A DNA stretch of 64,000 nucleotides from positions 744,001-808,000 of the forward strand of contig CAWGPR010000012.1 in NCBI GenBank assembly GCA_963824475.1. Direction: 5' to 3'. Each line of letters opens with the position of its first letter. Position 1 is the stretch's first letter. The notes under the pieces were generated by a model. The model did not search any database, was not told the DNA's origin, and saw nothing but the letters and a program-made list of their open reading frames with translations. Shown here one piece after another: positions 1 to 8,765 of this stretch. This stretch comes from Roseiarcus sp963824475 (GTDB lineage Bacteria > Pseudomonadota > Alphaproteobacteria > Rhizobiales > Beijerinckiaceae). The translations under genes were made by a program, and so were the position numbers.

Positions 1-130
1 GGTCCTCAGGGACACCCGTTGGCCCAATCGCCGCAATCCTTGCAAACCGTCCGGTGGGATTTTTGGGATCTGCTCGCGCGGGCGAACCTGGCGGTTGATT
101 TTTTCGCTTTTCTCTGGTTGAAGGGGCCCC

Positions 131-188
131 ATGCGAACGTGGTCGACGACCCTCATCCTTAGCCGCCCGGCGCGCTAGACGCGTCGGG
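131..188 (+). promoter_or_regulatory. Possible leuA leader peptide and hairpin
   Basis: An ATG at 131 preceded by AAGGGG opens a 15-codon frame (MRTWSTTLILSRPAR) that ends at the TAG at 176-178. The stop lies in the loop of a hairpin whose 9-bp arms are 166-174 and 180-188 (one G-U pair). A short peptide with two Leu codons and one Ile codon about 100 bases ahead of leuA resembles a ribosome-mediated attenuator of branched-chain amino acid genes. No T-run follows the hairpin and the Leu codons are few, so this is tentative. Confidence 0.3.
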
Positions 189-280
189 ACATAGAGTTTC
201 GCATCCGCCTTATTCATTCGACAGGCGCGCTCGGCCCGCTGATTACAGCCAGGCCGTCCCAAATCTTCTCAGGGTTCGTC

Positions 281-1966
281 ATGACACAGATGCCCACTCA
301 AAAGTACCGCGCTTACGCGCCCATCATCCTGCCTGACCGGCAATGGCCATCGCGCACAATCGAAAAGGCGCCGATCTGGTGCTCGGTCGACCTCCGCGAC
401 GGCAATCAGGCGCTGATCGAGCCGATGGGCGTCGAACGCAAGAACCGCATGTTCCGGCTGCTCACCGGCATCGGGTTCAAGGAGATCGAGGTCGCCTTTC
501 CCTCCGCCTCCCAGACCGACTTCGACTTCGTTCGCTCGATCATCGACGCCGGCGCAATTCCCGACGACGTCGCGATCCAGGTCTTGACCCAGTGCCGCCC
601 GGAACTGATCGAGCGCACGTTCGAGGCCGTCCGAGGCGCGAAGAAGGTCATTGTCCACTTCTACAATTCGACCTCGATCCTGCAGCGCGAAGTGGTCTTC
701 AGGACCGACCGCAAGGGCGTAACGGAGATTGCGGTCAGCGCCGCCAGGCAGGTCAAGGCGCTGGCGGACGCCGCGCGGGCCACGGATTTTCAGTTCGAAT
801 ATTCGCCGGAGAGCTTCACCGGCACCGAACTCGATTTCGCGCTCGAGATCTGCGAGGCGGTCAAGGACGTCATCAAGCCGACGCCCTCGAAGCGGCTCAT
901 TCTCAACCTGCCGGCGACGGTTGAGATGGCGACGCCGAACACTTACGCCGACCAGTTCGAGTGGTTCGGGCGTCACATATCCGACCGCTCGAGCGTGATC
1001 CTGTCGGTCCACCCGCACAACGACCGCGGCACCGCGGTCGCGGCGGCGGAGCTGGCGCTGATGGCGGGCGCCGAGCGGGTCGAGGGCACGCTGTTCGGCA
1101 ATGGCGAGCGCACCGGCAACGTCGACATTGTCACCATGGCCTTGAACCTGTTCACGCAAGGGGTGGATCCTGAGCTCGATCTTAGCGACGTCAACGCGAT
1201 CCGGGACGTCGCCGAGCATTGCACGCAATTGCCGGTGCATCAGCGCCACCCTTATGCGGGCGAACTGGTCTACACCGCATTTTCCGGCTCGCACCAGGAC
1301 GCGATCAAGAAGGGCTTCGAGGCGCAGGAGAGGCGCAATGACCCCTTGTTCCTGGTGCCTTACCTGCCGATCGACCCGAAGGACGTAGGCCGCGATTACG
1401 AGGCGGTGATCCGCATCAACAGCCAGTCCGGCAAGGGCGGCATGGCCTATATCCTGCGCGCCGACCACGGCCTCGACCTGCCTCGTTCGCTGCAGGTCGA
1501 GTTTTCCAGGATCGCTCAGGAGCGGATGGACGCCGACGGCAAGGAGCTGACCGCGCCTGAACTCTGGGCGTTGTTCCGCCACGCCTTTCTGCTTGATGAT
1601 GCGCCGATGACGCTGGTCAAGCAGCAGACGGTTCCGACCAGCCCGGACAATCGCGAGCTCGTGGCGACGCTGCGCAAGGCTGACGGCGCGACCTTTACGA
1701 TCGAAGGCGCGGGCAATGGTCCGATCGACGCCTTTGTCGACGCCTTGAAAAAGGCGTTCGGGATCGAGTTCTCGTTCATCGACTACCACGAGCACGCGGT
1801 CGGCCGCGGGGCGAATGCGACCGCGGCGAGCTATGTGGAGATCCAGGACGCGGACGGCCGCGTCCTGCATGGGGTGGGGATGGACCCCAACATCGTGATG
1901 GCGTCGCTCAAGGCGACGCTCGCCGCCGTGCTGAGACTGATGCGGCGCGAGGGCAGGGGGGTTTAG
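281..1966 (+). CDS. leuA: 2-isopropylmalate synthase
   Basis: This is the first enzyme of leucine synthesis. It condenses acetyl-CoA with 2-oxoisovalerate in the cytoplasm. The 561-residue product is of the long LeuA type. It has the catalytic DLRDGNQ motif at residues 37-43, the metal-binding HPHND at 244-248 and the GNGERTGN loop from residue 273. A C-terminal domain from about residue 450 to 550 matches the leucine-responsive LeuA dimerisation domain, so feedback inhibition by leucine is expected. The ATG at 281 gives the expected N-terminus although its ribosome site is weak. It stands alone, with a possible attenuator upstream and a hairpin downstream. Confidence 0.95.
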   Translation: MTQMPTQKYRAYAPIILPDRQWPSRTIEKAPIWCSVDLRDGNQALIEPMGVERKNRMFRLLTGIGFKEIEVAFPSASQTDFDFVRSIIDAGAIPDDVAIQVLTQCRPELIERTFEAVRGAKKVIVHFYNSTSILQREVVFRTDRKGVTEIAVSAARQVKALADAARATDFQFEYSPESFTGTELDFALEICEAVKDVIKPTPSKRLILNLPATVEMATPNTYADQFEWFGRHISDRSSVILSVHPHNDRGTAVAAAELALMAGAERVEGTLFGNGERTGNVDIVTMALNLFTQGVDPELDLSDVNAIRDVAEHCTQLPVHQRHPYAGELVYTAFSGSHQDAIKKGFEAQERRNDPLFLVPYLPIDPKDVGRDYEAVIRINSQSGKGGMAYILRADHGLDLPRSLQVEFSRIAQERMDADGKELTAPELWALFRHAFLLDDAPMTLVKQQTVPTSPDNRELVATLRKADGATFTIEGAGNGPIDAFVDALKKAFGIEFSFIDYHEHAVGRGANATAASYVEIQDADGRVLHGVGMDPNIVMASLKATLAAVLRLMRREGRGV

Positions 1967-2009
1967 TCTCCTCAACCATCGCCGGGGCCGCTTAGTTTCA
2001 TTTTAGTTT

Positions 2010-2047
2010 CGGGGTTCTTGTGATTTCAGTCACTTGGGACCCCGTTT
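2010..2047 (+). terminator. Hairpin after leuA
   Basis: CGGGGT (2010-2015) pairs with ACCCCG (2039-2044), and inside it GTGA (2020-2023) pairs with TCAC (2030-2033). TTTAGTTT follows the stem. Its place 44 bases after the leuA stop fits a transcription terminator, although the T-run is interrupted. Confidence 0.4.
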
Positions 2048-2086
2048 AGTTTCGCGCTGCATTTTTGCGTCTGGCGCGGCATATAG

Positions 2087-2098
2087 ATGTATATACAT
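2087..2098. promoter_or_regulatory. AT-rich palindrome between convergent genes
   Basis: ATGTATATACAT is a perfect 12-base palindrome inside an AT-rich patch (about 2081-2113) that stands out from the GC-rich surroundings. It sits between the 3' ends of leuA and the convergent hypothetical gene, so a promoter role is not obvious. It could be a protein-binding site or chance. Confidence 0.25.
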
Positions 2099-2163
2099 AT
2101 ATCGATGTACGTCTGATGCGCTGCGAGGTCAGTGCCGTAAGCCCTACCGTTCCCTGACTCGTA

Positions 2164-2577
2164 TCAAATGGGTCCACTGAAGTCGTACCCCTCGAAGGCT
2201 TGAACGTGAGAAAATCCAGCCGCCAGAGAGCAATAGAACCTATGACTGCCGTGGCCGATTTTGTAACGAAACTTAGCGCCCGGGGCGAGCTTCACTAAGT
2301 GGATCGGCCATATTTCAACGTCTTCGCGGAAGTCCAGAAGTATTCGGACAACCCGCTCCCGCGCAGTTGCCTCTTCGTTATCGTTGAAGATGCCCACGCC
2401 CGGTGCGCGCTCCAGGGGCGCGACGTCCTCAATGCTAGCCTCAAATACCTCAACATCCCTTTCCGCGCGACGATCAGGGCGGAACGCTCGCCGTTGAGGA
2501 ACGAAATCCGCCATTCGGGCTTCCACCCACCAAGAGTCGGGAAGTTCGATTTTCAGATCGTGATGAGTCAGGATCAT
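2164..2577 (-). CDS. Hypothetical protein with ParB-like motif
   Basis: A 137-residue soluble protein of unknown function. Residues about 70-125 hold a Glu-rich segment, then a strand and a GHGSHRFYCSLAAGFSHV motif. That resembles the GxHRxxAA box of ParB/sulfiredoxin-like domains, which can bind nucleotide or DNA, but the domain is too small here to name a function. The start is supported by a purine-rich site (GGGAGCGG) just upstream. It lies 48 bases downstream of the MFS gene on the same strand and could be cotranscribed with it. The opposite strand also carries a long open frame, which is a GC-driven shadow. Confidence 0.6.
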   Translation of the reverse strand: MILTHHDLKIELPDSWWVEARMADFVPQRRAFRPDRRAERDVEVFEASIEDVAPLERAPGVGIFNDNEEATARERVVRILLDFREDVEIWPIHLVKLAPGAKFRYKIGHGSHRFYCSLAAGFSHVQAFEGYDFSGPI

Positions 2578-2625
2578 TTTTTCACCGCTCCCGCCTCTAA
2601 GCGTCGCTCACTCCAGTCTCCGTCC

Positions 2626-3978
2626 TCACGCCGTCGCGAGCGCTTCCTTGGGCCGCGGGCCGATCGTCAGCACGAGAGCGGCCGCGATCACGCAGGCGAC
2701 GCCCGCAACATAGAGCGCCGGCAGGTAGGTCGCGAAATCGCTGCGCGAGAACCCGGCGCCGAAAGCCGCTGTCGCCGCGCCGAGCTGGTGAGCGGTGAAA
2801 ATCCAGCCGAAGGTCAGATTCGCCTTTTCCGCGCCGAACCGCTCGGCGGTCAGCCGGACGGTCGGGGGCACGGTCGCGACCCAGTCGAGACCATAGAAGA
2901 CCGCAAAGGCCGACAGCCCAACGACCGAGAAATCGGTGAAAGGCAGCGCGATCAGCGAAAAGCCGCGCAGTCCGTAATAGACGAACAGGAGCCAGCGGTT
3001 GTCGTAACGGTCCGACAGCCAGCCGGACAGGATCGTGCCGACGAAGTCGAAGGCGCCGATCACCGCGAGCGCGCTGGCCGCCGCGACCGGCGCGATGCCA
3101 TAGTCGCCGCAAAGCGAGACCCAATGGGTCTGGATGAGGCCGTTGGTCGACAAGCCGCAGACGAAGAAGGTCGCGAACAATACCCAGAAGGTGCGGCTCG
3201 CGCGGGCCTCGTAGAGCGCGCTGAGCGGCGACGCCATCATCGCGATCAGCCGCAGATCCTGCTTCGGCGCCGGCTGGATTGCGCGCTCACCGTACGGAGC
3301 GAGCCCGACGTCGGCAGGGCGGTCGCGCAGCACCGCGAGCGCGACGAACCCGGCGACGAGCAGGATAGCGACGACGAAGGCGAGCGCACTGCGCCAGCCA
3401 TAGGCTTCCGTCAGCTTCGCGATGAGCGGCAGAAAGATCAGCTGTCCGGTTGCGTTGCTCGCCGTCAGCATGCCGACCACCAGGCCGCGTCGCTGAACGA
3501 ACCAGCGCGTCGCGATGGTTGCGCCAAGCACCAGCGCCACCATGCCGGTGCCGATTCCGACGATGACGCCCCAGAGCGCAACGAGCTCCCACACCTCAGT
3601 CATCGCCATCGAGGCGACGATGCCCGCGACGATCATCGCGACCGCCGAAACGACGACCGGCCGCACACCGAAGCGGTTGATGAAGGCGGCGGCGAATGGC
3701 GCGATAAGCCCGTAGAGAGCGAGCCGCACCGCAAGGGCGACCGAAATCTGGGCGGTGCTCCAGCCGAACTCCTTTTCGAGCGGCTGGAGGATCACGCCCG
3801 GCGCGCCCATTGCTCCCGCCGTCGCCAGCATGACGAGAAAGGTCGCTCCCGCGACGATCCAGCCGTAGTAGAGGTTCCGCGCGGTCATCGCGCCGGCGAG
3901 CGCGTTCGAAAGCGAGAAGGCCGCGGGTTTCCGTTGCGGCTGAGCACTATTCTGTACAGCCGGCCCCGATATCGTCAT
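2626..3978 (-). CDS. MFS transporter
   Basis: A 12-helix major facilitator protein of about 450 residues. The N-terminal half shows the usual loop between helices 2 and 3 (FAAAFINRFGVRPVV) and the matching loop in the C-terminal half (LSGWLSDRYDNRW). It resembles the oxalate/formate and monocarboxylate antiporter branch, but the substrate cannot be read from sequence. The start at 3978 (MTISGPAV) is chosen for its GGAG ribosome site eight bases upstream and because the longer frame would overlap the marR gene. It is encoded directly after a MarR regulator on the same strand, which suggests that the regulator controls this exporter. Confidence 0.85.
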   Translation of the reverse strand: MTISGPAVQNSAQPQRKPAAFSLSNALAGAMTARNLYYGWIVAGATFLVMLATAGAMGAPGVILQPLEKEFGWSTAQISVALAVRLALYGLIAPFAAAFINRFGVRPVVVSAVAMIVAGIVASMAMTEVWELVALWGVIVGIGTGMVALVLGATIATRWFVQRRGLVVGMLTASNATGQLIFLPLIAKLTEAYGWRSALAFVVAILLVAGFVALAVLRDRPADVGLAPYGERAIQPAPKQDLRLIAMMASPLSALYEARASRTFWVLFATFFVCGLSTNGLIQTHWVSLCGDYGIAPVAAASALAVIGAFDFVGTILSGWLSDRYDNRWLLFVYYGLRGFSLIALPFTDFSVVGLSAFAVFYGLDWVATVPPTVRLTAERFGAEKANLTFGWIFTAHQLGAATAAFGAGFSRSDFATYLPALYVAGVACVIAAALVLTIGPRPKEALATA

Positions 3979-4024
3979 CGTCAACTCCAGGTGACGGGCG
4001 CCTACCCGCATCTTGTCGAAAAAA

Positions 4025-4423
4025 TCAAAGGCTAAGCGCAAGCGTCCGCAACTGCCCCGCTTCAGCCGCGCCCAATGTGGCCTCGACCCGGCGCTGCGCT
4101 TCCTCCCACAGGGGAGCAGCGCGTCGCAGCGCCTCCTCTCCGGCGGACGTGAGCCGCACCGCCGCCTCGCGGTGGTCCTTCGCCGGGCCTAAGCGCACGA
4201 GCCCAAGCTCTTCGATCGCCTTCACGTTTCGCCCCACCGTCGATCGGTCCAGTTCCGCCAGCCGGCCGAGCTTGGTCAGGGACACCGCTCCGGCGCGTTC
4301 GATCCTTCTCATGAGACTATATTGCGCAAGCGTGACGCCCGCCGGCTCGAGGATCGAGTCATAGAGGGCGGTCGTCTTTCGCGCGGCGGCGCGAACCGCC
4401 GCGCAGTAGCAGATCGTGTTCAT
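4025..4423 (-). CDS. MarR family transcriptional regulator
   Basis: A winged-helix regulator of 132 residues from the start at 4423. The helix-turn-helix (VSLTKLGRLAELDRSTVGRNV) and wing (LGPAKDHREAAVRLT) are typical of MarR. The N-terminal MNTICYCAAVRAA, with its paired Cys residues, recalls MarR members found next to MFS exporters. Proteins of this family usually repress their own operon and respond to small phenolic or electrophilic ligands. An inverted repeat lies just upstream and a related motif precedes the downstream MFS gene. An alternative ATG lies at 4444, but it would place the repeat inside the coding region. Confidence 0.85.
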   Translation of the reverse strand: MNTICYCAAVRAAARKTTALYDSILEPAGVTLAQYSLMRRIERAGAVSLTKLGRLAELDRSTVGRNVKAIEELGLVRLGPAKDHREAAVRLTSAGEEALRRAAPLWEEAQRRVEATLGAAEAGQLRTLALSL

Positions 4424-4428
4424 GATGA

Positions 4429-4440
4429 GGGTACATACCC
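4429..4440. promoter_or_regulatory. Candidate MarR operator
   Basis: GGGTA-CA-TACCC is an inverted repeat five bases upstream of the preferred marR start. The ten bases TACCCGCATC at 4436-4445 recur exactly at 4003-4012, ahead of the MFS start. Repetition before both genes of a regulator-exporter pair is what an autoregulatory operator would look like. Binding is inferred. Confidence 0.4.
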
Positions 4441-4503
4441 GCATCGCCTTGGACGCGCAAGCGGCGCTTCAATTCGACTGGCGGATGGCGGGGAGCGGTT
4501 AGA

Positions 4504-4839
4504 TCAAGCCTCGGCGTCGCCCGCCAAGCGCGCGGCGATGGATTCCACCCTCGAACCGAGTTCGTCGAGGCGCGCTGCGATCGCTTGGGCGCGCTTTTCC
4601 GCCTCCTCCGAGCGCTTGCGCTCGGCCGCCGCCGCGTCGCGCGCTTCGGTCAAATTGTCGGCGATGGTCAACGCGGCCATGATCACGAGGCGCTGGTCGC
4701 CGATCTCGCCGAACGAAGTGCGCATTTCGCCGATCTTGTCATCGATCAGGCCAGCCAGCGATTCGAGCCGCGCTTCTTCCCCCTCATTGCAGGCGAGGCG
4801 ATACTTGCGCCCGTCGATGGTGACCGAAACCTGTGACAT
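4504..4839 (-). CDS. zapA: Cell division protein ZapA
   Basis: ZapA binds FtsZ and promotes bundling of FtsZ filaments at the division ring. The 111-residue product begins MSQVSVTIDGRKYRLAC, the characteristic ZapA N-terminal strand-turn-strand, then the GEEARLESLAGLIDDKI helix and a long C-terminal coiled coil (about residues 60-108). The ATG at 4839 matches the family N-terminus, and an upstream in-frame ATG would add an Arg-rich tail unlike ZapA. The gene follows the DUF4164 gene on the same strand, an arrangement seen next to tkt in many Hyphomicrobiales. Confidence 0.9.
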   Translation of the reverse strand: MSQVSVTIDGRKYRLACNEGEEARLESLAGLIDDKIGEMRTSFGEIGDQRLVIMAALTIADNLTEARDAAAAERKRSEEAEKRAQAIAARLDELGSRVESIAARLAGDAEA

Positions 4840-4870
4840 GGCGCGCGCCTCTTCCATGGGCGGACTGGCC

Positions 4871-5176
4871 TTATGGCTCCGAGTCCGGCGCCAACCGGCC
4901 GAGAACGCGTTCGATCGCCTGGGCGGCATGGGCGAGCCGCTTGGCCGCTTCGCTGTTGGCGGATTCCAGAGCCCGCGACCGGTCGACGGCGGCGTCGAGC
5001 TCGACCGCGAGCCTCGAGCGGTCGTCTTGCATCAGCGCGAATTCTTCTTGCGTGGTTGCGCGCGCCTCGTCGTGGCGCATGCGCAGGTCTGTCGCCCACT
5101 CGAGCGCTTCGACCGCGGAGGCGAGTTGTTTGAGCGAAATCTCAAGCGATTCCATGGAGGTTTTGATTCCGTCCAT
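4871..5176 (-). CDS. DUF4164 coiled-coil protein
   Basis: A 101-residue, mostly helical and acidic protein. It has heptad-like Leu/Ala spacing over its whole length and no membrane segment. It looks like the DUF4164 family found beside zapA in Rhizobiales. The function is unknown, but position and coiled coil suggest a part in cell division or FtsZ regulation. The start at 5176 gives MDGIKTSMESLE; an internal ATG at 5155 is also possible. It is divergent from tkt, with about 170 bases between the two starts. Confidence 0.75.
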   Translation of the reverse strand: MDGIKTSMESLEISLKQLASAVEALEWATDLRMRHDEARATTQEEFALMQDDRSRLAVELDAAVDRSRALESANSEAAKRLAHAAQAIERVLGRLAPDSEP

Positions 5177-5346
5177 TGTGACGCTTTGTTTACGCGATGC
5201 TTGAACGGAACGTCAACGCGGGCGAAGCCGCAATTGACAGGTTCCTGAGACCGCCTCTAACTGACGCGCCGTTCCGCGCCCGCCAAACCACTGCCCTAGC
5301 TCGGAACAACGGATGGCCGGCGCCCCGTTTCTTGAGGAGACTCCCG

Positions 5347-7365
5347 ATGGCGACAATGACCGTGTCCCCTGGCGCGACGAGCGTGTCTCATGACGCAATG
5401 GCCAACGCGATCCGCTTTCTTGCCCTCGATGCGGTGGAGAAGGCCAAGAGCGGTCACCCCGGCCTGCCGATGGGCTCGGCCGACGTCGGGACCGTTCTCT
5501 GGCGCGACGTGCTGAAATTCGACGCGTCCGATCCGCATTGGCCTGATCGCGATAGGTTCGTCCTGTCTGGCGGCCACGGCTGCATGCTGTTGTACAGCTT
5601 GCTCTATCTGACCGGCGTTGGCGGCGCCAAAGGACTGGGTATCGAAGATATCAAGCAGTTCCGGCAGGTCGGCTCGAGGACGCCCGGGCACCCCGAATAC
5701 TGGTGTGCTCCGGGCGTGGAGACGACAACCGGCCCGCTAGGGCAGGGGATTGCGACCTCGGTCGGCATGGCGATCGCGGAGCGCATGCTGGCCGCGCGCT
5801 TTCCGGGCATCGTCGATCACCGCACTTATGTCATCGCTTCAGACGGCGATTTGATGGAAGGCGTGAGCCAGGAAGCGATCGGCATCGCCGGCCATCTCAA
5901 GCTCAAGAAGCTGATCGTTTTCTGGGACAACAATGGGATCTCGATCGACGGGCAGATCCCCGTCCTCGCCGACAACATCGACCAGGTCGCCCGCTTCCAA
6001 TCCGCCGGCTGGAATTCAACCCACATCGACGGGCACGATCCCGCAGCGATCCTCGACGCCATCCACGCTGCGCAGAACTCGGACCGGCCGACGATGATCG
6101 CCTGCAAGACGACGATCGGCTTTGGCCTGCCAACCCATGCGGGAACCAACAAGGCGCATAGTGACGCGCAAGGGGCGGCCGAGGTCGCCGGCGCGCGCAA
6201 GAACCTGAACTGGCCCTATGAGCCGTTCGTCATCCCGGACGACATTCTCGCCGCCTGGCGCAAGGCAGGATCCCGCGCCTCAGCGCAGCGGGAGGCGTGG
6301 AACCAGGCGGTCGAGGCGCTCGACCCAAAGGCGCGCGCCGAATTTGAGCGACGGGTGCGCGGCGATCTGCCGCAAGACCTCGATCAGGTCATCGACGCCT
6401 ATAAGCGCAAGCTCGCCGACGAAAAGCCGGAGGTCGCCACCCGCAAGGCAGGCCAGGCGGCGCTCGATGTGATCGGGGCCGCCGTGCCCGAACTCATCAC
6501 CAGCTCGGCCGATCTCACGCCATCCAACAACACCAAGTTCGCGGGAGAGAAGGAAATTACCCCCGACGACTTCTCCGGCCGCTATATCCACTGGGGCATC
6601 CGCGAGCACGGGATGATTGCGGCATGCAACGGCATCTCGGTTCACGGCGGCTTTATCCCGTCGGGGGCGTCATTCTTCTGCTTCACCGACTATTGCCGCC
6701 CCTCTCTGAGGCTCGCGGCCCTGATGGGGATCAGGGTCGTGCATGTGTTCACCCACGATTCGATTGGCCTGGGGGAGGATGGCCCGACGCATCAACCGGT
6801 CGAACATCTGGCGTCGCTGCGGGCGATGCCGAACTTCTATGTCTGGCGCCCGGCCGACAGCGTCGAGACAGTCGAGTGCTGGCAGGCGGCGCTCGAGCGC
6901 GAGCATTCGCCCTCGATCCTCGCGCTGACGCGGCAGGGCCTGCCGGCGCTGCGGACGACGCATGTGGCGGAGAACTTGTGCGCGCGCGGCGGCTACGAGA
7001 TTTCGCCCGCTTCCGGCGAGGCCGAAGTGTCCATCTTCGCCTCCGGCTCTGAAGTGTCGCTCGCCGTCGCCGCGCAGGCGCAACTGAAGGAGAATGGAGT
7101 CGCCGCCCGGGTCGTGTCGTTGCCCTGTTTCGCGGTCTTCTTCGAGCAGCCGGACGACTATCGCCGCTCGGTGATCGGCTCGGCCAAGGTCAAGGTGGGG
7201 GTCGAGGCTGCGGTGAGGTTTGGATGGGACGCGATCATCGGCGACGGTCCGTTCATCGGCATGAAGAGCTTCGGCGAAAGCGGGCCGTATAAAGCCGTCT
7301 TTCAGCATTTCGGGATCACGCCCGAGGCGGTGGTCGAGGCGGCGCTAGGCCAGCTCCGCTCGTGA
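5347..7365 (+). CDS. tkt: Transketolase
   Basis: A thiamine-diphosphate enzyme that moves two-carbon ketol units between pentose, tetrose and triose phosphates in the cytoplasm (pentose phosphate or Calvin cycle). The 672-residue product has SGHPGLPMG near the N-terminus, the cofactor-binding segment starting SDGDLMEGVSQEA and ending DNNGISIDG, and the pyrimidine-domain HDSIGLGEDGPTHQP motif. Full length matches the family. The ATG at 5347 follows a GAGGAGA ribosome site; the frame stays open further upstream but lacks homology there. It begins a tkt-gap-pgk run on the plus strand, typical for central carbon genes of alphaproteobacteria. Confidence 0.95.
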   Translation: MATMTVSPGATSVSHDAMANAIRFLALDAVEKAKSGHPGLPMGSADVGTVLWRDVLKFDASDPHWPDRDRFVLSGGHGCMLLYSLLYLTGVGGAKGLGIEDIKQFRQVGSRTPGHPEYWCAPGVETTTGPLGQGIATSVGMAIAERMLAARFPGIVDHRTYVIASDGDLMEGVSQEAIGIAGHLKLKKLIVFWDNNGISIDGQIPVLADNIDQVARFQSAGWNSTHIDGHDPAAILDAIHAAQNSDRPTMIACKTTIGFGLPTHAGTNKAHSDAQGAAEVAGARKNLNWPYEPFVIPDDILAAWRKAGSRASAQREAWNQAVEALDPKARAEFERRVRGDLPQDLDQVIDAYKRKLADEKPEVATRKAGQAALDVIGAAVPELITSSADLTPSNNTKFAGEKEITPDDFSGRYIHWGIREHGMIAACNGISVHGGFIPSGASFFCFTDYCRPSLRLAALMGIRVVHVFTHDSIGLGEDGPTHQPVEHLASLRAMPNFYVWRPADSVETVECWQAALEREHSPSILALTRQGLPALRTTHVAENLCARGGYEISPASGEAEVSIFASGSEVSLAVAAQAQLKENGVAARVVSLPCFAVFFEQPDDYRRSVIGSAKVKVGVEAAVRFGWDAIIGDGPFIGMKSFGESGPYKAVFQHFGITPEAVVEAALGQLRS

Positions 7366-7651
7366 CGCGGTAAGCTTTCGGGGCTTTTCCGCTCGAACCG
7401 GCAGGCGCTCCTGCGTCTCGCGCTGCCGCGCATCGTTCAGGTCTGGGGGACGGCCTAGCTTGCGGCGCCGCTTCGCGCCGCGGTCAGAACAAGCACCGGA
7501 CGCGCTTGCGGCAAATCAAACGAAATGTCGCATTTTCCGAGTAGCCTGTAGACTTCGGACTGGGGATCGGACAATAACCGCGGCTTCAGCGACTTGAGTT
7601 TCGAGGCGTCGGCGGCCATGCGGCGGGCCGGACGCGAGAGGAGGAATTGGG
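7366..7651 (+). other. Non-coding tkt-gap spacer with weak hairpins
   Basis: No convincing gene is seen in this stretch. A weak hairpin directly after tkt (7367-7392, GCGG with CCGC and AAGC with GCTT) could terminate tkt transcription. A second GC-rich hairpin lies near 7460-7485 (GCGGCG with CGCCGC). The AT-richer 7505-7545 region is a plausible place for the gap promoter, but no clear -35/-10 pair can be defended. Confidence 0.35.
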
Positions 7652-8665
7652 ATGGTTGCCAAGGTAGCGATCAACGGCTTCGGCCGGATTGGGCGGCTTG
7701 TTTTGCGCGCCATTTTGGAGTCGGGCCGCAAGGACATCGAGGTCGTCGCCCTCAACGATCTGGGTCCGGTCGAGACCAACGCCCACCTCTTGCGCTTCGA
7801 CAGCGTCCACGGGCGCTTCCCTCACGAGGTCAAAGTCGAGGGCGACATGATCGTGGTCAACGGCCATAAGATGAAGGTCACCGCGATCAAGGATCCGGCC
7901 GAGCTTCCGCACAAGGCGCTCGGCGTCGACGTGGCGCTTGAATGCACCGGGATCTTCACCTCTCGCGAGAAGGCGGCGGCCCACCTCAAGGCGGGCGCCA
8001 AGCGTGTCCTCATTTCCGCGCCGGCGGAGAGCGCGGATCTGACCGTCGTCTATGGTGTCAACAACGACAAGCTGACCAAGGATGACCTCGTCGTCTCCAA
8101 CGCTTCATGCACCACCAACTGTCTGGCGCCGGTCGCGAAAGTGCTCAACGACGCCATCGGCATCGAGCACGGCTTCATGACGACCATCCATTCCTACACC
8201 GGCGATCAGCCGACCCTCGACACGCTGCACAAGGACCTCTACCGCGCTCGCGGCGCGGCGCTGTCGATGATCCCGACCACGACCGGGGCGGCGAAAGCGG
8301 TCGGCCTCGTGCTGCCGGAGCTCAAGGGCAAGCTCGACGGCTCCGCGATCCGGGTGCCGACTCCGAACGTTTCGGTCGTCGACCTCAAGTTTGTCGCCAA
8401 GCGCCAGACCAACAAGGACGAGATCAACAACGCCATCAAGGCGACCGCCGACGGCAACGGTCCGCTCAAGGGCATCCTCGGCTATACCGATCATCCCAAT
8501 GTTTCGATCGACTTCAACCACGACGACCGCTCCTCCATCTTCCATCTCGACCAGACCAAGGTGATCGACGGCAATTTCGTCCGCGTGCTCTCCTGGTACG
8601 ACAACGAATGGGGCTTCTCGAACCGCATGGCTGACACGGCGGTGGCAATGGCGAAGCTGATCTGA
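7652..8665 (+). CDS. gap: Glyceraldehyde-3-phosphate dehydrogenase
   Basis: Interconverts glyceraldehyde 3-phosphate and 1,3-bisphosphoglycerate with a nicotinamide cofactor. The 337-residue product shows the N-terminal NAD-binding GFGRIGR motif and the catalytic SNASCTTNCLAP with Cys153. The partner His lies in TTIHSYTGDQ and the C-terminal WYDNEWGFSNRM is present. A strong GAGGAGGAATT ribosome site precedes the ATG. Length and motifs are complete. It sits between tkt and pgk on the same strand with its own 286-base leader, so it may have its own promoter. Confidence 0.97.
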   Translation: MVAKVAINGFGRIGRLVLRAILESGRKDIEVVALNDLGPVETNAHLLRFDSVHGRFPHEVKVEGDMIVVNGHKMKVTAIKDPAELPHKALGVDVALECTGIFTSREKAAAHLKAGAKRVLISAPAESADLTVVYGVNNDKLTKDDLVVSNASCTTNCLAPVAKVLNDAIGIEHGFMTTIHSYTGDQPTLDTLHKDLYRARGAALSMIPTTTGAAKAVGLVLPELKGKLDGSAIRVPTPNVSVVDLKFVAKRQTNKDEINNAIKATADGNGPLKGILGYTDHPNVSIDFNHDDRSSIFHLDQTKVIDGNFVRVLSWYDNEWGFSNRMADTAVAMAKLI

Positions 8666-8765
8666 TCGCCGCCGTCTGGCGCGTCTGACGAGTGTCCGCC
8701 AGGCGGAACGCCGGAGGCGGGGTCCAGGTTATCCGATCGCGCTCACCTTCTTAAGGGAGGCGAAT

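Noticed and set aside
269..1975. A 568-codon minus-strand frame over leuA
   Set aside because: It is the mirror of leuA in GC-rich DNA. Its translation is Arg/Asp/Leu-rich with no domain, whereas the plus strand is a complete isopropylmalate synthase.
2299..4035. A 578-codon plus-strand frame over the MFS gene
   Set aside because: The translation is extremely Arg/Asp/Gln-rich, typical of an antisense shadow. The minus strand encodes a clear 12-helix transporter.
4445..4503. A 6S RNA gene, often found next to zapA in Rhizobiales
   Set aside because: The spacer is only about 60 bases, too short for 6S RNA, and no fitting fold is visible.
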